Numbered from the stretch's first letter, positions 16,798 through 25,643 are shown. The stretch: 64,000 bases of DNA from Enterobacter soli ATCC BAA-2102 (GCF_001654845.1 NZ_LXES01000051.1:124001-188000); one strand, 5' to 3'. Numbers and translations are program-made. The notes: a model not told the origin generated them from the letters alone.

Positions 16798-18185
16798 GAT
16801 TTGGCTCCGGTGTTTTCCTGCGCATTACCGCCCGCAGATTTGTTTTTAGCGAACACGTTGTACGCCACCAGCAGCGCGAACAACGCAACAACAAGCCCGG
16901 TGATCGCCATTGGCGACAGGAAGCGTGCGAGGTTGCCCAGCACAATCCCGACCGCGCCGAAGTCAGCGTCCGAGAAGGTGGTGTTGGCAAAACCAATCGC
17001 TCCCAGAACCGGCAGTAGCAGTACAGGCAGGAAGGTGATCAACAGGCCGTTGGCAAATGCGCCGATCATGGCCCCACGACGCCCACCGGTTGCATTACCG
17101 AACACGCCTGCCGTTGCACCCGTGAAGAAGTGTGGTACCACGCCTGGCAGGATCAGCACCCAACTGAACTGACCGCAGATGAACAGCCCAACCAGACCAC
17201 CGAGGAAGCTGAACAGGAAGCCAATCAACACCGCGTTTGGCGCATACGGGTAGACCACTGGGCAGTCCAGCGCTGGGCGCGCATTCGGCACCAGTTTTTC
17301 TGAGAAGCCGGTAAAGGCCGGAACAATTTCTGCCAGAATCAGACGCACACCTTGCAGGATAATGAACACACCAGCCGCAAAGGTAATCGCCATGATGATG
17401 GCGTATACCAGGTAGTTCTGGCCGCCGCTGAAGGTCGCCTCTACGTATTCACGCCCGGCACTGACTGCCATGATCAGGTAGATAATCATCATCGTCAGGG
17501 AGATAGAAATGGAGCTGTCGCGCAGGAAGCTGAGGTTCTTCGGCAGGTTCATCTCTTCGGTTGAACGCGAACCTTTGCCGAACTTGCTGCCAATCCAGCC
17601 TGAAAGCACATAGCCAAGTGTGCCAAAGTGGCCGAAAGCGATGTCGTCATTACCGGTGATACGCTTCATATAACGCTGCGCCAGCGCCGGGAAGAACGCC
17701 ATGACCAGCCCCAGAATCAGTGAACCGGTGAACACCAGGCCGACGCCTTCAAACCCTGCTACCGTCAGGATCACGCCAATCATGCACGCCATATAGAAGG
17801 TATGGTGTCCGGTCAGGAAGATGTACTTCAGGCGGGTGAATCGCGCGACAATAATGTTCGCCACCATCCCGAAGGCCATAATCAACGCCGTGGACGCACC
17901 GTATTTCTCCAGCGCAATAGACACAATGGCTTCGTTATTCGGGATAATGCCCTGAATAGTGAAGGCATGTTCAAACATTCCGCCTAATGGATTTAACGAG
18001 CCAACCAGTACCGTTGCCCCGCCACCCAGAACAATAAAACCCAGGATGGTTTTAATTGTGCCTTTAACGACATCGGAAAATGCTTTTTTCTGCGCAACCA
18101 AACCAATAAGCGCAATTAAGCCAACCAGTACCGAAGGGACTTTTAAAATATCAACAACAAAATTCAGCGTTTCAAGGATAAACAT
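16794..18185 (-). CDS. PTS sugar permease IIC, ascorbate (UlaA/SgaT) family
   Basis: The 463-residue protein is an inner-membrane IIC of the ascorbate-type PTS family, with about 11 hydrophobic segments and the family-typical stretches GHHTFYMACMIG, FFPALAQRYMKRITG and VPHFFTGATAGVFGN. I start it at the ATG at 18185, which has GAGG five bases upstream; a GTG two codons earlier overlaps that site. Its charged C-terminal tail (KNKSAGGNAQENTGAKS) is cytoplasmic. The substrate cannot be read from the sequence: the family includes L-ascorbate permeases, but transketolase partners suggest a pentose, pentitol or ketose-type sugar. Confidence 0.9.
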   Translation of the reverse strand: MFILETLNFVVDILKVPSVLVGLIALIGLVAQKKAFSDVVKGTIKTILGFIVLGGGATVLVGSLNPLGGMFEHAFTIQGIIPNNEAIVSIALEKYGASTALIMAFGMVANIIVARFTRLKYIFLTGHHTFYMACMIGVILTVAGFEGVGLVFTGSLILGLVMAFFPALAQRYMKRITGNDDIAFGHFGTLGYVLSGWIGSKFGKGSRSTEEMNLPKNLSFLRDSSISISLTMMIIYLIMAVSAGREYVEATFSGGQNYLVYAIIMAITFAAGVFIILQGVRLILAEIVPAFTGFSEKLVPNARPALDCPVVYPYAPNAVLIGFLFSFLGGLVGLFICGQFSWVLILPGVVPHFFTGATAGVFGNATGGRRGAMIGAFANGLLITFLPVLLLPVLGAIGFANTTFSDADFGAVGIVLGNLARFLSPMAITGLVVALFALLVAYNVFAKNKSAGGNAQENTGAKS

Positions 18186-18207
18186 ATCCACCTCGCCTGA
18201 TCAGGGT

Positions 18208-18480
18208 TTATTGTTTCGCGAACCAGGCACGCAGTTGCGTTTCGAGTTCGTTGATATCGATGATGTTATTGATCACCACCAGCTGGCTTTCCGGCACGCT
18301 GGCACTGGCCGCAATGTCTTTTGCCATCACAAACAGATCGGCGGCGCCCGGCGTGGCGGATGAGAGATCGGAGTGTTCGACATCCGCGTCAATTTCCAGC
18401 TTCTTAAGCACCTTTTTAATATTCATTTCGACCATAAAACTACTGCCCAGGCCAGAACCGCAAATAGCCATGATTTTCAT
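18208..18480 (-). CDS. PTS IIB component, ascorbate/lactose-type fold
   Basis: This 90-residue protein is the stand-alone IIB phosphocarrier of the operon. The phosphorylated cysteine is Cys7 in the N-terminal P-loop MKIMAICGSGLGSS, which is the UlaB/SgaB arrangement. It takes phosphate from IIA and passes it to the sugar during transport through IIC. It lies 22 bases ahead of the IIC gene. A purine-rich GGGGA lies upstream of the ATG. Confidence 0.9.
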   Translation of the reverse strand: MKIMAICGSGLGSSFMVEMNIKKVLKKLEIDADVEHSDLSSATPGAADLFVMAKDIAASASVPESQLVVINNIIDINELETQLRAWFAKQ

Positions 18481-18560
18481 TGTTATCCCCTTTTTTGAGT
18501 AGAGTACGTCCCATCACGCTTTCGCGTAATGTTGTGACTTATCGGTTTAAAATAATTAAA

Positions 18561-19004
18561 TCAGAAGCGGTCGATAATCTTTTTAATATCCTCCAGCGTA
18601 TTCGCCTGATGCAGCTCAGCCATATCCTCGTCGCTGGAAAATAACTCCGCCAGCGCAGATATCATTTCAATATGACTATGTTTATCGGGGGCAGCCAGCA
18701 TAACGATCACATCAACGGGATCGAATTCTCCGGCGCCAAATGAGACTCCGTGTTTTAGTTTTAATAATGACAGGCCAAGTCCTTTTGCCCCCTCTTCTGG
18801 CCGTGCATGTGGCATAGCCAGCCCTGGTGCCAGCACATAATAAGGTCCGAGCTTATGGTGCTGCTCAACAATTGCCGTCACATACTCTGGCGCGATCACC
18901 TGCATGTCGAGCAACGGTTTTGCACACAACTCCAGCGCCTGAGGCCAGCTTTCTACGCTGTCCTGAAGGGTGATGGTTGTATCATATATCCAGCTTTTGA
19001 GCAC
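18561..19004 (-). CDS. PTS IIA component, mannitol/fructose-ascorbate type
   Basis: This 147-residue protein is a PTS EIIA of the fructose-mannitol/UlaC superfamily. His66 in GLAMPHARPEEGA is the residue phosphorylated by HPr. I accept the GTG start at 19004 because GGAGA lies five to six bases upstream. It is the first gene of the operon, 80 bases before the IIB gene, and lies downstream of two matching LacI-family operators and a CRP-like site. Cytoplasmic. Confidence 0.9.
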   Translation of the reverse strand: MLKSWIYDTTITLQDSVESWPQALELCAKPLLDMQVIAPEYVTAIVEQHHKLGPYYVLAPGLAMPHARPEEGAKGLGLSLLKLKHGVSFGAGEFDPVDVIVMLAAPDKHSHIEMISALAELFSSDEDMAELHQANTLEDIKKIIDRF

Positions 19005-19065
19005 TTTGCTCTCCCGGTGTTACACAAAAGATGAGCAAACTTTATTCAACACCTGAATACTTGAC

Positions 19066-19081
19066 TGCGATCATGATCACA
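19066..19081. promoter_or_regulatory. CRP-like site upstream of PTS operon
   Basis: TGCGA-TCATGA-TCACA differs from the CRP consensus TGTGA-N6-TCACA at one position. It lies 62 bases upstream of the EIIA start. Catabolite control of a PTS operon is expected, but binding is inferred only from the motif. Confidence 0.5.
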
Positions 19082-19083
19082 AA

Positions 19084-19095
19084 GATAGCGCTACC
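19084..19095. promoter_or_regulatory. LacI-family operator 1 (near-palindrome)
   Basis: GATAGCGCTACC matches the perfect palindrome at 19118-19129 in 11 of 12 positions. Its centre is 34 bases from that of the second site, about three helical turns, so one dimer or tetramer could hold both on one face of the DNA. The central CG is typical for LacI/GalR-family operators. Confidence 0.65.
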
Positions 19096-19116
19096 AATCA
19101 CTAACATTCAGAATTG

Positions 19117-19130
19117 TGATAGCGCTATCA
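19117..19130. promoter_or_regulatory. LacI-family operator 2 (perfect palindrome)
   Basis: TGATAGCGCTATCA is a perfect 14-base palindrome with a central CG step, between the divergent regulator and PTS operon. It is the expected target of the adjacent LacI-family regulator and would control both directions. Confidence 0.75.
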
Positions 19131-19240
19131 AATTGTAATCAATGTGTGAAATCACAGAAAATAAAGGGATTTAAGGCGTATACTGCCTGTCACGTAAAGC
19201 GAAGGATGAAATGAGTCGCGACTGGTCAGCAGGAAGGTGT

Positions 19241-20260
19241 ATGTCTCTAACCCGAAAACGACGTAGTACCGGTAAAGTGACACTTGCCGATGTTGCACAA
19301 CTTGCTGGTGTGGGCACGATGACCGTGTCCCGTGCGTTACGCACACCCGAACAGGTTTCCGATAAACTACGTGAGAAAATTGAAGCCGCTGTGCAGGAGT
19401 TGGGGTATATGCCCAATCTTGCCGCCAGCGCGCTGGCATCGGCCTCCTCATGGACGATTGCGATGGTTGTTCCCAATCTTTCCGAAGCAGGTTGCTCGGA
19501 AATGTTCGCCGGTTTACAGCAGGTACTGCAACCCGCGGGCTACCAGATAATGCTGGCAGAATCTCAGCATCGTCTTGAACAAGAAGAGAAATTGCTCGAA
19601 ACCTTATTGGCGTCAAACATAGCCGCCGCAATTTTACTCAGCGTCGAACATAGCGATACCGTGCGCCACTGGCTGAAGAATGCCTCCATTCCGGTGATGG
19701 AAATGGGGGCTATGCGTGCCGACCCTATCGATATGAATATCGGGATCGACAACGTGGCCGCCATGTATGAGCTGACTGAGATGCTCATCCAGCGCGGCTA
19801 CCAGAACATCGGCCTGCTGTGCGCCAACCAGGAGCAGTGGATATTCCAGCAACATTTGCAGGGCTGGTACAAAGCTATGCTGCGCCACCATATGTCGCCT
19901 AATCGGGTAATTAATGCCGCCATGCCGCCTAATTTCTCTACTGGCGCGGCACAGCTGCCTGAGTTTTTACTGGCCTGGCCTGAGCTGGATGCGCTGGTGT
20001 GCGTCTCGGACGAGTTGGCCTGCGGGGCGTTGTACGAATGTCAGCGTCGCCGCATCAAAGTGCCGGACGAGCTGGCGGTGGTCGGGTTTGGTGATAGCGA
20101 TGTGAGCCGGGTTTGTCAGCCACCGCTAACCACAATGGCCGTGCCACATCGTAAGATTGGTATTGAAGCGGGAAAAGCGCTGCTGGAACGTCTCAATGAC
20201 GGAGACTGGAGCGATCACAAACCTATCGCCTCCAGCCTCTGTTTACGCGAGAGCTGCTAA
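19241..20260 (+). CDS. LacI/GntR-type transcriptional regulator of the PTS-transketolase operon
   Basis: The product has a LacI-type helix-turn-helix (KVTLADVAQLAGVGTMTVSRAL) and a periplasmic-binding-protein-like effector domain; in wording it is closest to gluconate-type repressors such as GntR. Starting at 19241 (AGGAAGG just upstream) gives 339 residues; the in-frame ATG at 19211 has GAAGGA four bases upstream and adds ten residues, so the start is open. It is divergent from the PTS operon across two identical-core operators, which makes it the likely local repressor, with a sugar phosphate or free sugar as inducer. It ends three bases from the convergent yfcD. Confidence 0.88.
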   Translation: MSLTRKRRSTGKVTLADVAQLAGVGTMTVSRALRTPEQVSDKLREKIEAAVQELGYMPNLAASALASASSWTIAMVVPNLSEAGCSEMFAGLQQVLQPAGYQIMLAESQHRLEQEEKLLETLLASNIAAAILLSVEHSDTVRHWLKNASIPVMEMGAMRADPIDMNIGIDNVAAMYELTEMLIQRGYQNIGLLCANQEQWIFQQHLQGWYKAMLRHHMSPNRVINAAMPPNFSTGAAQLPEFLLAWPELDALVCVSDELACGALYECQRRRIKVPDELAVVGFGDSDVSRVCQPPLTTMAVPHRKIGIEAGKALLERLNDGDWSDHKPIASSLCLRESC

Positions 20261-20263
20261 GGC

Positions 20264-20818
20264 TTACTCAGCCTCTTCCTGTTTCTCGGGTTTTGCGGAT
20301 TCGTTGTTGGCGTTGCGGCTCATCCACAGCGCCAGCGCTTTTAACGAATCGGGGGTGAATTCGTCGCAGCGGGCGGTGATCTCTTCCGGGGTCATCCAGC
20401 TCACTTCGCTGACTTCTTCTTCCTGAAGCGCAAACGGCCCATGGGATACGCAGCTGAACAGCCCGCCCCAGACGCGGCAATTTTCGTCTTCAAAATAGAA
20501 CTGACCGTGCTCGGCAAACGGCACGCCCGCAATACCTAACTCTTCTTCGGCTTCACGACGGGCAGACTCCAGCAACACTTCGTCTGCCTGAACGACGCCG
20601 CCCGCAGTGGCATCCAGCATTCCGGGGAGAAAATCTTTGGTGTCCGTGCGACGTTGTACCAAGATTTTGCCCATACCATCATGAACCACGATATACGTTG
20701 CACGGTGGCGCAGACGCTCTGCACGCATTTGCGCGCGGCTTGCCTGCGCGATCACTTCATTGTCTTCGTTGACAATGTCTACCCACTCTGTACTTGCCAA
20801 ATGACTCTGCTCCACCAT
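20264..20818 (-). CDS. yfcD: Nudix hydrolase YfcD
   Basis: YfcD is a Nudix-family pyrophosphohydrolase of unknown physiological substrate. The 184-residue product has the Nudix box from about Gly74 to Ile96 (GVVQADEVLLESARREAEEE region, fitting GX5EX7REUXEEXGU). The isopentenyl-diphosphate-isomerase-like N-terminus (EWVDIVNEDNEVI) is typical of the subgroup. AAGG lies upstream of the ATG. The C-terminal tail is rich in E and K (SAKPEKQEEAE) and probably disordered. It heads away from yfcE, which lies 55 bases upstream on the same strand. Confidence 0.93.
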   Translation of the reverse strand: MVEQSHLASTEWVDIVNEDNEVIAQASRAQMRAERLRHRATYIVVHDGMGKILVQRRTDTKDFLPGMLDATAGGVVQADEVLLESARREAEEELGIAGVPFAEHGQFYFEDENCRVWGGLFSCVSHGPFALQEEEVSEVSWMTPEEITARCDEFTPDSLKALALWMSRNANNESAKPEKQEEAE

Positions 20819-20873
20819 CGGGAAACCTTTTCGTCTGAGCGCTCTTACGGCGCGTTTGCAGTTGAGGTGTAAC

Positions 20874-21425
20874 TTACGGATTAATCGTTACCTGCGCAAT
20901 AACTTGCTGATCATTAAGTGCGATAACGCTTAACGTATTCTCATCCAACATGCCGTAGCTCGCCGGATATCCGCCTTTCGGAATGCTCACCGAACCGGGG
21001 TTAAAGTGATAAATCTCCCCACGCTTTTCCGCCACCGGAATATGAGTATGACCATAAACCAGGACATCGCCAGCGGCGAGTGCAGGGAGATTGTCCGGGC
21101 TAAAAAGATGGCCGTGAGTCAAAAAAAGACGGCATTTTTCCAGCAGAACCTGCTGCCAGGGTGCCGTCATGGGGAAATGCAGCAGCATCTGGTCAACTTC
21201 GCTGTCGCAATTACCGCGAACCGCAATAATACGCCCAGCAACCGTGTTGAGCTTCTCAGCCACCTGCGCAGGGGCGTACCCCTCCGGTAGCGCATTGCGC
21301 GGGCCATGGTTTAACACATCGCCCAGAATAACCAGCCACTGCGCCCTGCTCTGTGCGAACAGAGACAACACTTGCTCTGTTGCGGGCAGCGACCCGTGAA
21401 TATCCGACGCAAACATAAGTTTCAT
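20874..21425 (-). CDS. yfcE: phosphodiesterase YfcE
   Basis: YfcE is a manganese-dependent phosphodiesterase of the metallophosphoesterase (YfcE/MJ0936) family. The 183-residue product shows the metal-site blocks SDIHGS at 7-12, VILGDVLNHG, VRGNCD, LTHGHLF and YGHTHIP, in the right order. Length equals the E. coli enzyme. GGAG lies upstream of the start. It is soluble and cytoplasmic; its natural substrate is not known. Confidence 0.95.
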   Translation of the reverse strand: MKLMFASDIHGSLPATEQVLSLFAQSRAQWLVILGDVLNHGPRNALPEGYAPAQVAEKLNTVAGRIIAVRGNCDSEVDQMLLHFPMTAPWQQVLLEKCRLFLTHGHLFSPDNLPALAAGDVLVYGHTHIPVAEKRGEIYHFNPGSVSIPKGGYPASYGMLDENTLSVIALNDQQVIAQVTINP

Positions 21426-21480
21426 CAGCCACTCCTCAGGAAAACAGACTGCCCTATCATACCTGAAGCCTCAGGTCTTA

Positions 21481-22125
<645 letters not shown>

Positions 22126-22264
22126 AATTTCCTCATCGACTGACTGGTTTTCACTCAACATATAATCTCTTTGCTTCCCTGTCACTTGATGAAAACTCAC
22201 GATTTACAACAAGCACCTATACTCGTTTTTATCGCCCGGCACTTTGTCATAACAGGAGATGAGC

Positions 22265-22894
22265 ATGATAGACCTCTACTATGCCCCTACCGCGAATGGT
22301 CATAAGGTCACCCTCTTTCTGGAAGAAGCAAAACTGGATTACCGGATCATCCGCGTCGATATCAGCAAGGGCGACCAGTTCAGACCGGATTTTCTGGCCA
22401 TCTCACCCAATAACAAAATTCCTGCCATCGTTGATAATGCGCCAGCGGACGGCGGCAGACCGTTTAGCCTGTTTGAATCAGGCGAGATACTGCTGTATCT
22501 GGCAGAGAAAACCGGCAAGCTGCTCAGCGGTGAATTGCGTGAACGCCACCACACACTGCAATGGTTGTTCTGGCAATCGAGCGGGCTCGGGCCCATGCTG
22601 GGGCAAAATCACCATTTTAATGCTTTCGCGCCGCAGCTCATCCCCTACGCGATAGAGCGCTATCAGGTTGAGACTCAAAGACTTTATGGCGTGATGAACC
22701 GTCGGCTGGAAAAATCACCCTGGCTCGGTGGCGATCATTACAGTATTGCCGACATTGCCTGTTGGCCGTGGATAAATACCCACGAACGGCACCGGATTGA
22801 CTTAGCCACTTACCCGGCAGTGAATAACTGGTTCGAGCGCATCCGCACGCGCCCGGCCACCGAGCGCGCCCTGCAAAAAGCGCAGCAGATTTAA
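22265..22894 (+). CDS. yfcG: disulfide-bond oxidoreductase YfcG, GST-like
   Basis: YfcG is a GST homologue that reduces disulfides using bound glutathione disulfide and has no active-site cysteine; here the corresponding loop reads YYAPTANGHKV, with Thr and Asn as in E. coli. NNKIPAIVD provides the cis-Pro and ESGEILLYLAE the glutathione contact. I chose the ATG at 22265 because AGGAG lies six bases upstream, while the ATG at 22259 is only one base from it. The product has 209 residues, slightly shorter at the C-terminus than in E. coli (215). Confidence 0.93.
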   Translation: MIDLYYAPTANGHKVTLFLEEAKLDYRIIRVDISKGDQFRPDFLAISPNNKIPAIVDNAPADGGRPFSLFESGEILLYLAEKTGKLLSGELRERHHTLQWLFWQSSGLGPMLGQNHHFNAFAPQLIPYAIERYQVETQRLYGVMNRRLEKSPWLGGDHYSIADIACWPWINTHERHRIDLATYPAVNNWFERIRTRPATERALQKAQQI

Positions 22895-22968
22895 ACACCT
22901 GCCCCTCTTGGGAAGGTGTTATATCCTCATGTATCATAGAAGAAATAATGACACGGAGAAGACCTGCA

Positions 22969-23337
22969 ATGTCGCAACATGACGCTATTATTCGCATCAA
23001 AAACTTACGCTTACGCACCTTCATCGGTATCAAGGAAGAAGAGATCGCCAACCGCCAGGATATCGTCATCAATGTGGCTATCCACTACCCGGCCGAAAAA
23101 GCCCGCGCCAGCGAAGACATCAACGACGCGCTGAACTATCGCACCATTACCAAAAGCATCATCCAGTACGTTGAGAACAACCGCTTCTCTTTGCTGGAAA
23201 AATTAACTCAGGATGTGCTCGATATCGCACGCGAACATCACTGGGTCACTTATGCTGAAGTAGAGATCGATAAACTTCACGCCCTGCGTTACGCCGACTC
23301 AGTCTCCATGACGTTAAGCTGGCAACGCCAGGCGTAA
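22969..23337 (+). CDS. folX: dihydroneopterin triphosphate 2'-epimerase
   Basis: FolX epimerises dihydroneopterin triphosphate to the monapterin form, feeding tetrahydromonapterin synthesis. The 122-residue product (start at 22969, MSQHDAIIRIKNLRLRTFIG) belongs to the FolB/FolX tunnelling fold; the conserved ALNYRTITK, NNRFSLLEKL glutamate and the closing SVSMTLSW agree with E. coli FolX (120 residues). An upstream in-frame ATG at 22948 would add seven residues. yfcH follows after 13 bases, so the two are one transcription unit. Confidence 0.94.
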   Translation: MSQHDAIIRIKNLRLRTFIGIKEEEIANRQDIVINVAIHYPAEKARASEDINDALNYRTITKSIIQYVENNRFSLLEKLTQDVLDIAREHHWVTYAEVEIDKLHALRYADSVSMTLSWQRQA

Positions 23338-23350
23338 ACCTGGAGGTTGT

Positions 23351-24256
23351 ATGAAGATTCTGCTGACTGGCGGCACTGGTCTGATTGGAAGCCATCTCAT
23401 TCCTCGCCTGCAAGCGTTACACCACGAGATAACCGTTGTCACCCGCAGCCCGGAAAAAGCACGTCAGGTGCTTGGAACAGGGGTCGCCATCTGGAAAAGT
23501 CTGGCAGAACAGCAGAATCTTGACGGCTTCGACGCCGTTATCAACCTTGCCGGCGAACCCATCGCCGACAAACGCTGGACGGAAGAGCAAAAACAGCTGC
23601 TGTGCAGCAGCCGGTGGAACATCACCGAAAAGCTGGTTGAGCTTTTCCGCAGCAGCCATACTCCGCCAGCCGTGTTTATTTCCGGCTCCGCTGCCGGTTA
23701 TTACGGCGATCTGGGTGAAGTGGTGGTGACCGAAGAGGAACCACCGCATAACGAATTTACCCATAAACTCTGCGCCCAGTGGGAACGCATCGCCTGCGCC
23801 GCGCAGAGCGATAACACCCGCGTATGCCTGCTACGCACCGGCGTGGTGCTGGCACCAAAAGGCGGCATTCTGGCGAAGATGCTCCCCCCCTTCCGGCTCG
23901 GCCTGGGCGGGCCTATCGGTAACGGTCGTCAGTATCTTGCCTGGATCCATATCGACGATATGGTAAACGGCATTCTCTGGCTGCTGGATAACGACCTTCG
24001 CGGGCCGTTCAATATGGTGTCTCCGTACCCGGTGCGTAATGAACAGTTTGCTCATGCTCTGGGTCATGCGCTTCATCGCCCGGCGATATTGCGCGTACCG
24101 GCCACGGTAATCCGGTTAATGATGGGCGAAGCGTCTGTGCTGGTTCTCGGCGGGCAACGCGCGCTGCCAAAACGGCTGGAAGCGGCGGAATTCGCATTTC
24201 GCTGGTATGACTTAGAAGAGGCGCTGGGGGATGTGGTGGGTAAAGCCCATCCGTAG
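23351..24256 (+). CDS. yfcH: NAD(P)-binding epimerase-like protein YfcH
   Basis: YfcH is an atypical short-chain dehydrogenase (SDR39U1 type) of unknown reaction. The 301-residue product has the Rossmann motif TGGTGLIGSHL at 6-16, INLAGEPIADKRW, the SGSAAGYYG active-site region with the family Tyr, and a C-terminal DUF1731 domain ending with GRAPRL-like RALPKRLEAAEFAFRW. Its ATG follows folX by 13 bases with GGAGG upstream. The pairing with folX is conserved in enterobacteria, but no role in pterin metabolism has been shown to my knowledge. Confidence 0.92.
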   Translation: MKILLTGGTGLIGSHLIPRLQALHHEITVVTRSPEKARQVLGTGVAIWKSLAEQQNLDGFDAVINLAGEPIADKRWTEEQKQLLCSSRWNITEKLVELFRSSHTPPAVFISGSAAGYYGDLGEVVVTEEEPPHNEFTHKLCAQWERIACAAQSDNTRVCLLRTGVVLAPKGGILAKMLPPFRLGLGGPIGNGRQYLAWIHIDDMVNGILWLLDNDLRGPFNMVSPYPVRNEQFAHALGHALHRPAILRVPATVIRLMMGEASVLVLGGQRALPKRLEAAEFAFRWYDLEEALGDVVGKAHP

Positions 24257-24303
24257 ATTGTGGTAAAGTGATACGCCCGTATCCTTCGCATGGCGGCGTA
24301 ATT

Positions 24304-24813
24304 ATGGCAACTATCACTACACCCCGGCTTCACCTGACTCCTTTCGAACCCTCTGACTGGGCGTTTTTCCGTACCCTGCGGGAAGACCGCGCCATCATGC
24401 GCTATATGGCTGCCATCGCCCCGGAAAAAGAGACACGTCGCGTATTCGCCGCGCGCCTGACCGCACCGCATATTTTTGTGATCCGTATGCATGATGATGA
24501 TACCCCGCTTGGCGATATTGGCCTGCAAATCAGCGCGGTAAACCGCGAGGAAGCAGATATCGGCTATACGGTGGTGCCTGAGGCGCAGGGAAAAGGGATC
24601 GCCAGCGAAGCGCTTCGTGCGATGTGTGAGTACGCCTTTAACCAGACGGGCGTGAAGGCGGTTAATGCCTATGTGCTGGCGGATAATGCCGGGTCGGTAC
24701 GGGTGTTAGAAAAAGCGGGTTTTGTGCGTACGCAGGTACTGGAAAAGGCGTATGAGATTGACGGGGTTCGGTATGACGACTGGGTATATCGGCTGGAGTG
24801 TGGTGCGGTCTGA
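24304..24813 (+). CDS. GNAT family N-acetyltransferase
   Basis: The 169-residue product is a RimJ/RimL-type GNAT acetyltransferase: TPRLHLTPFEPSDWAFFRTLRED opening, the acetyl-CoA loop VPEAQGKGIASEAL at about 97-110, and the C-terminal ENAGSVRVLEKAGF-like ADNAGSVRVLEKAGFV. Its acceptor is not predictable. The start is placed at 24304 because it opens the family N-terminus; the frame extends 12 codons upstream. K-12 has rpnB at this position, so this is an accessory or lineage-specific gene. It converges on hisP with a dispersed repeat between. Confidence 0.85.
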   Translation: MATITTPRLHLTPFEPSDWAFFRTLREDRAIMRYMAAIAPEKETRRVFAARLTAPHIFVIRMHDDDTPLGDIGLQISAVNREEADIGYTVVPEAQGKGIASEALRAMCEYAFNQTGVKAVNAYVLADNAGSVRVLEKAGFVRTQVLEKAYEIDGVRYDDWVYRLECGAV

Positions 24814-24848
24814 TGCCCTCACCCCAACCCTCTCCCACAGGGAGAGGG
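24802..24848. repeat. dispersed intergenic repeat, copy 1
   Basis: A 47-base unit beginning GGTGCGGTCTGATGCCCTCA and ending in the hairpin CCCTCTCCCACAGGGAGAGGG. It is almost identical to the copy at 44733-44779 and related to the copy at 54420-54463. It overlaps the last codons of the acetyltransferase gene and can form a terminator-like stem between it and convergent hisP. Confidence 0.8.
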
Positions 24849-24861
24849 AGAAGGGCAAAAC

Positions 24862-25638
24862 TTACTTCAACGACCCTTTCAGGAACTGCTGCAAACGCGG
24901 GCTCTGCGGGTTCGCTAACACCTCATCCGGATGTCCTTGCTCTTCAATTTTCCCCTGATGCAGGAAAATCACGTGGTTTGATACGTTACGGGCAAAGCCC
25001 ATTTCGTGTGTCACCACCACCATCGTTTTCCCCTCTTCGGCCAGCTTCTGCATAATACGCAGCACTTCGCCAACCAGTTCCGGGTCGAGCGCGGAAGTCG
25101 GTTCATCGAACAACAGCACTTCCGGCTCCATTGCCAGCGCGCGGGCAATGGAAACACGCTGCTGCTGACCACCGGACAAATGCACCGGGTACTTCATCTG
25201 CTGCCGCTCATCAATACCCACTTTCGCCAGGTATTTGATCGCGCGTTCGCGTGCTTCCTGCTTGCTTAAGCCCAGCACCTGAACCGGTGCTTCCATCACG
25301 TTCTCCAGCACCGTCATGTGGCTCCAGAGGTTAAAATGCTGGAATACCATCGTCAGGCGGGTACGCAGCAGGCGCAGCTGGTTTTTATCCGCCACTTTCA
25401 GCTGGCCATCTTTATCACGCACCAGATTGATGTTCTGGCCGCTGACCACAATGGAGCCTTCGCTCGGCTTTTCGAGGAAGTTAATGCAGCGCAGGAAGGT
25501 ACTTTTACCCGAGCCTGATGAGCCGATAATACTGATCACGTCGCCCGCATTAGCCTGCAACGACACCCCTTTCAGCACTTCATGTTCGCCGTAGCGTTTG
25601 TGCAAGTCGATAACGTTTAGTTTGTTCTCAGCCATCAT
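24862..25638 (-). CDS. hisP: histidine/lysine-arginine-ornithine ABC transporter ATPase
   Basis: HisP is the ATPase of the HisJ/ArgT-HisQMP2 importer. The 258-residue product has Walker A GSSGSGKST (39-47), the Q-loop VFQHFN, the signature LSGGQQQR, Walker B VLLFDEPTSALD and the switch histidine in VVVTHEMGF. It binds the cytoplasmic side of the HisQ-HisM channel. It is the last gene of the operon, five bases after hisM, and may start at either of two adjacent ATGs. Length is as in Salmonella and E. coli. Confidence 0.97.
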   Translation of the reverse strand: MMAENKLNVIDLHKRYGEHEVLKGVSLQANAGDVISIIGSSGSGKSTFLRCINFLEKPSEGSIVVSGQNINLVRDKDGQLKVADKNQLRLLRTRLTMVFQHFNLWSHMTVLENVMEAPVQVLGLSKQEARERAIKYLAKVGIDERQQMKYPVHLSGGQQQRVSIARALAMEPEVLLFDEPTSALDPELVGEVLRIMQKLAEEGKTMVVVTHEMGFARNVSNHVIFLHQGKIEEQGHPDEVLANPQSPRLQQFLKGSLK

Positions 25639-25643
25639 AATTC

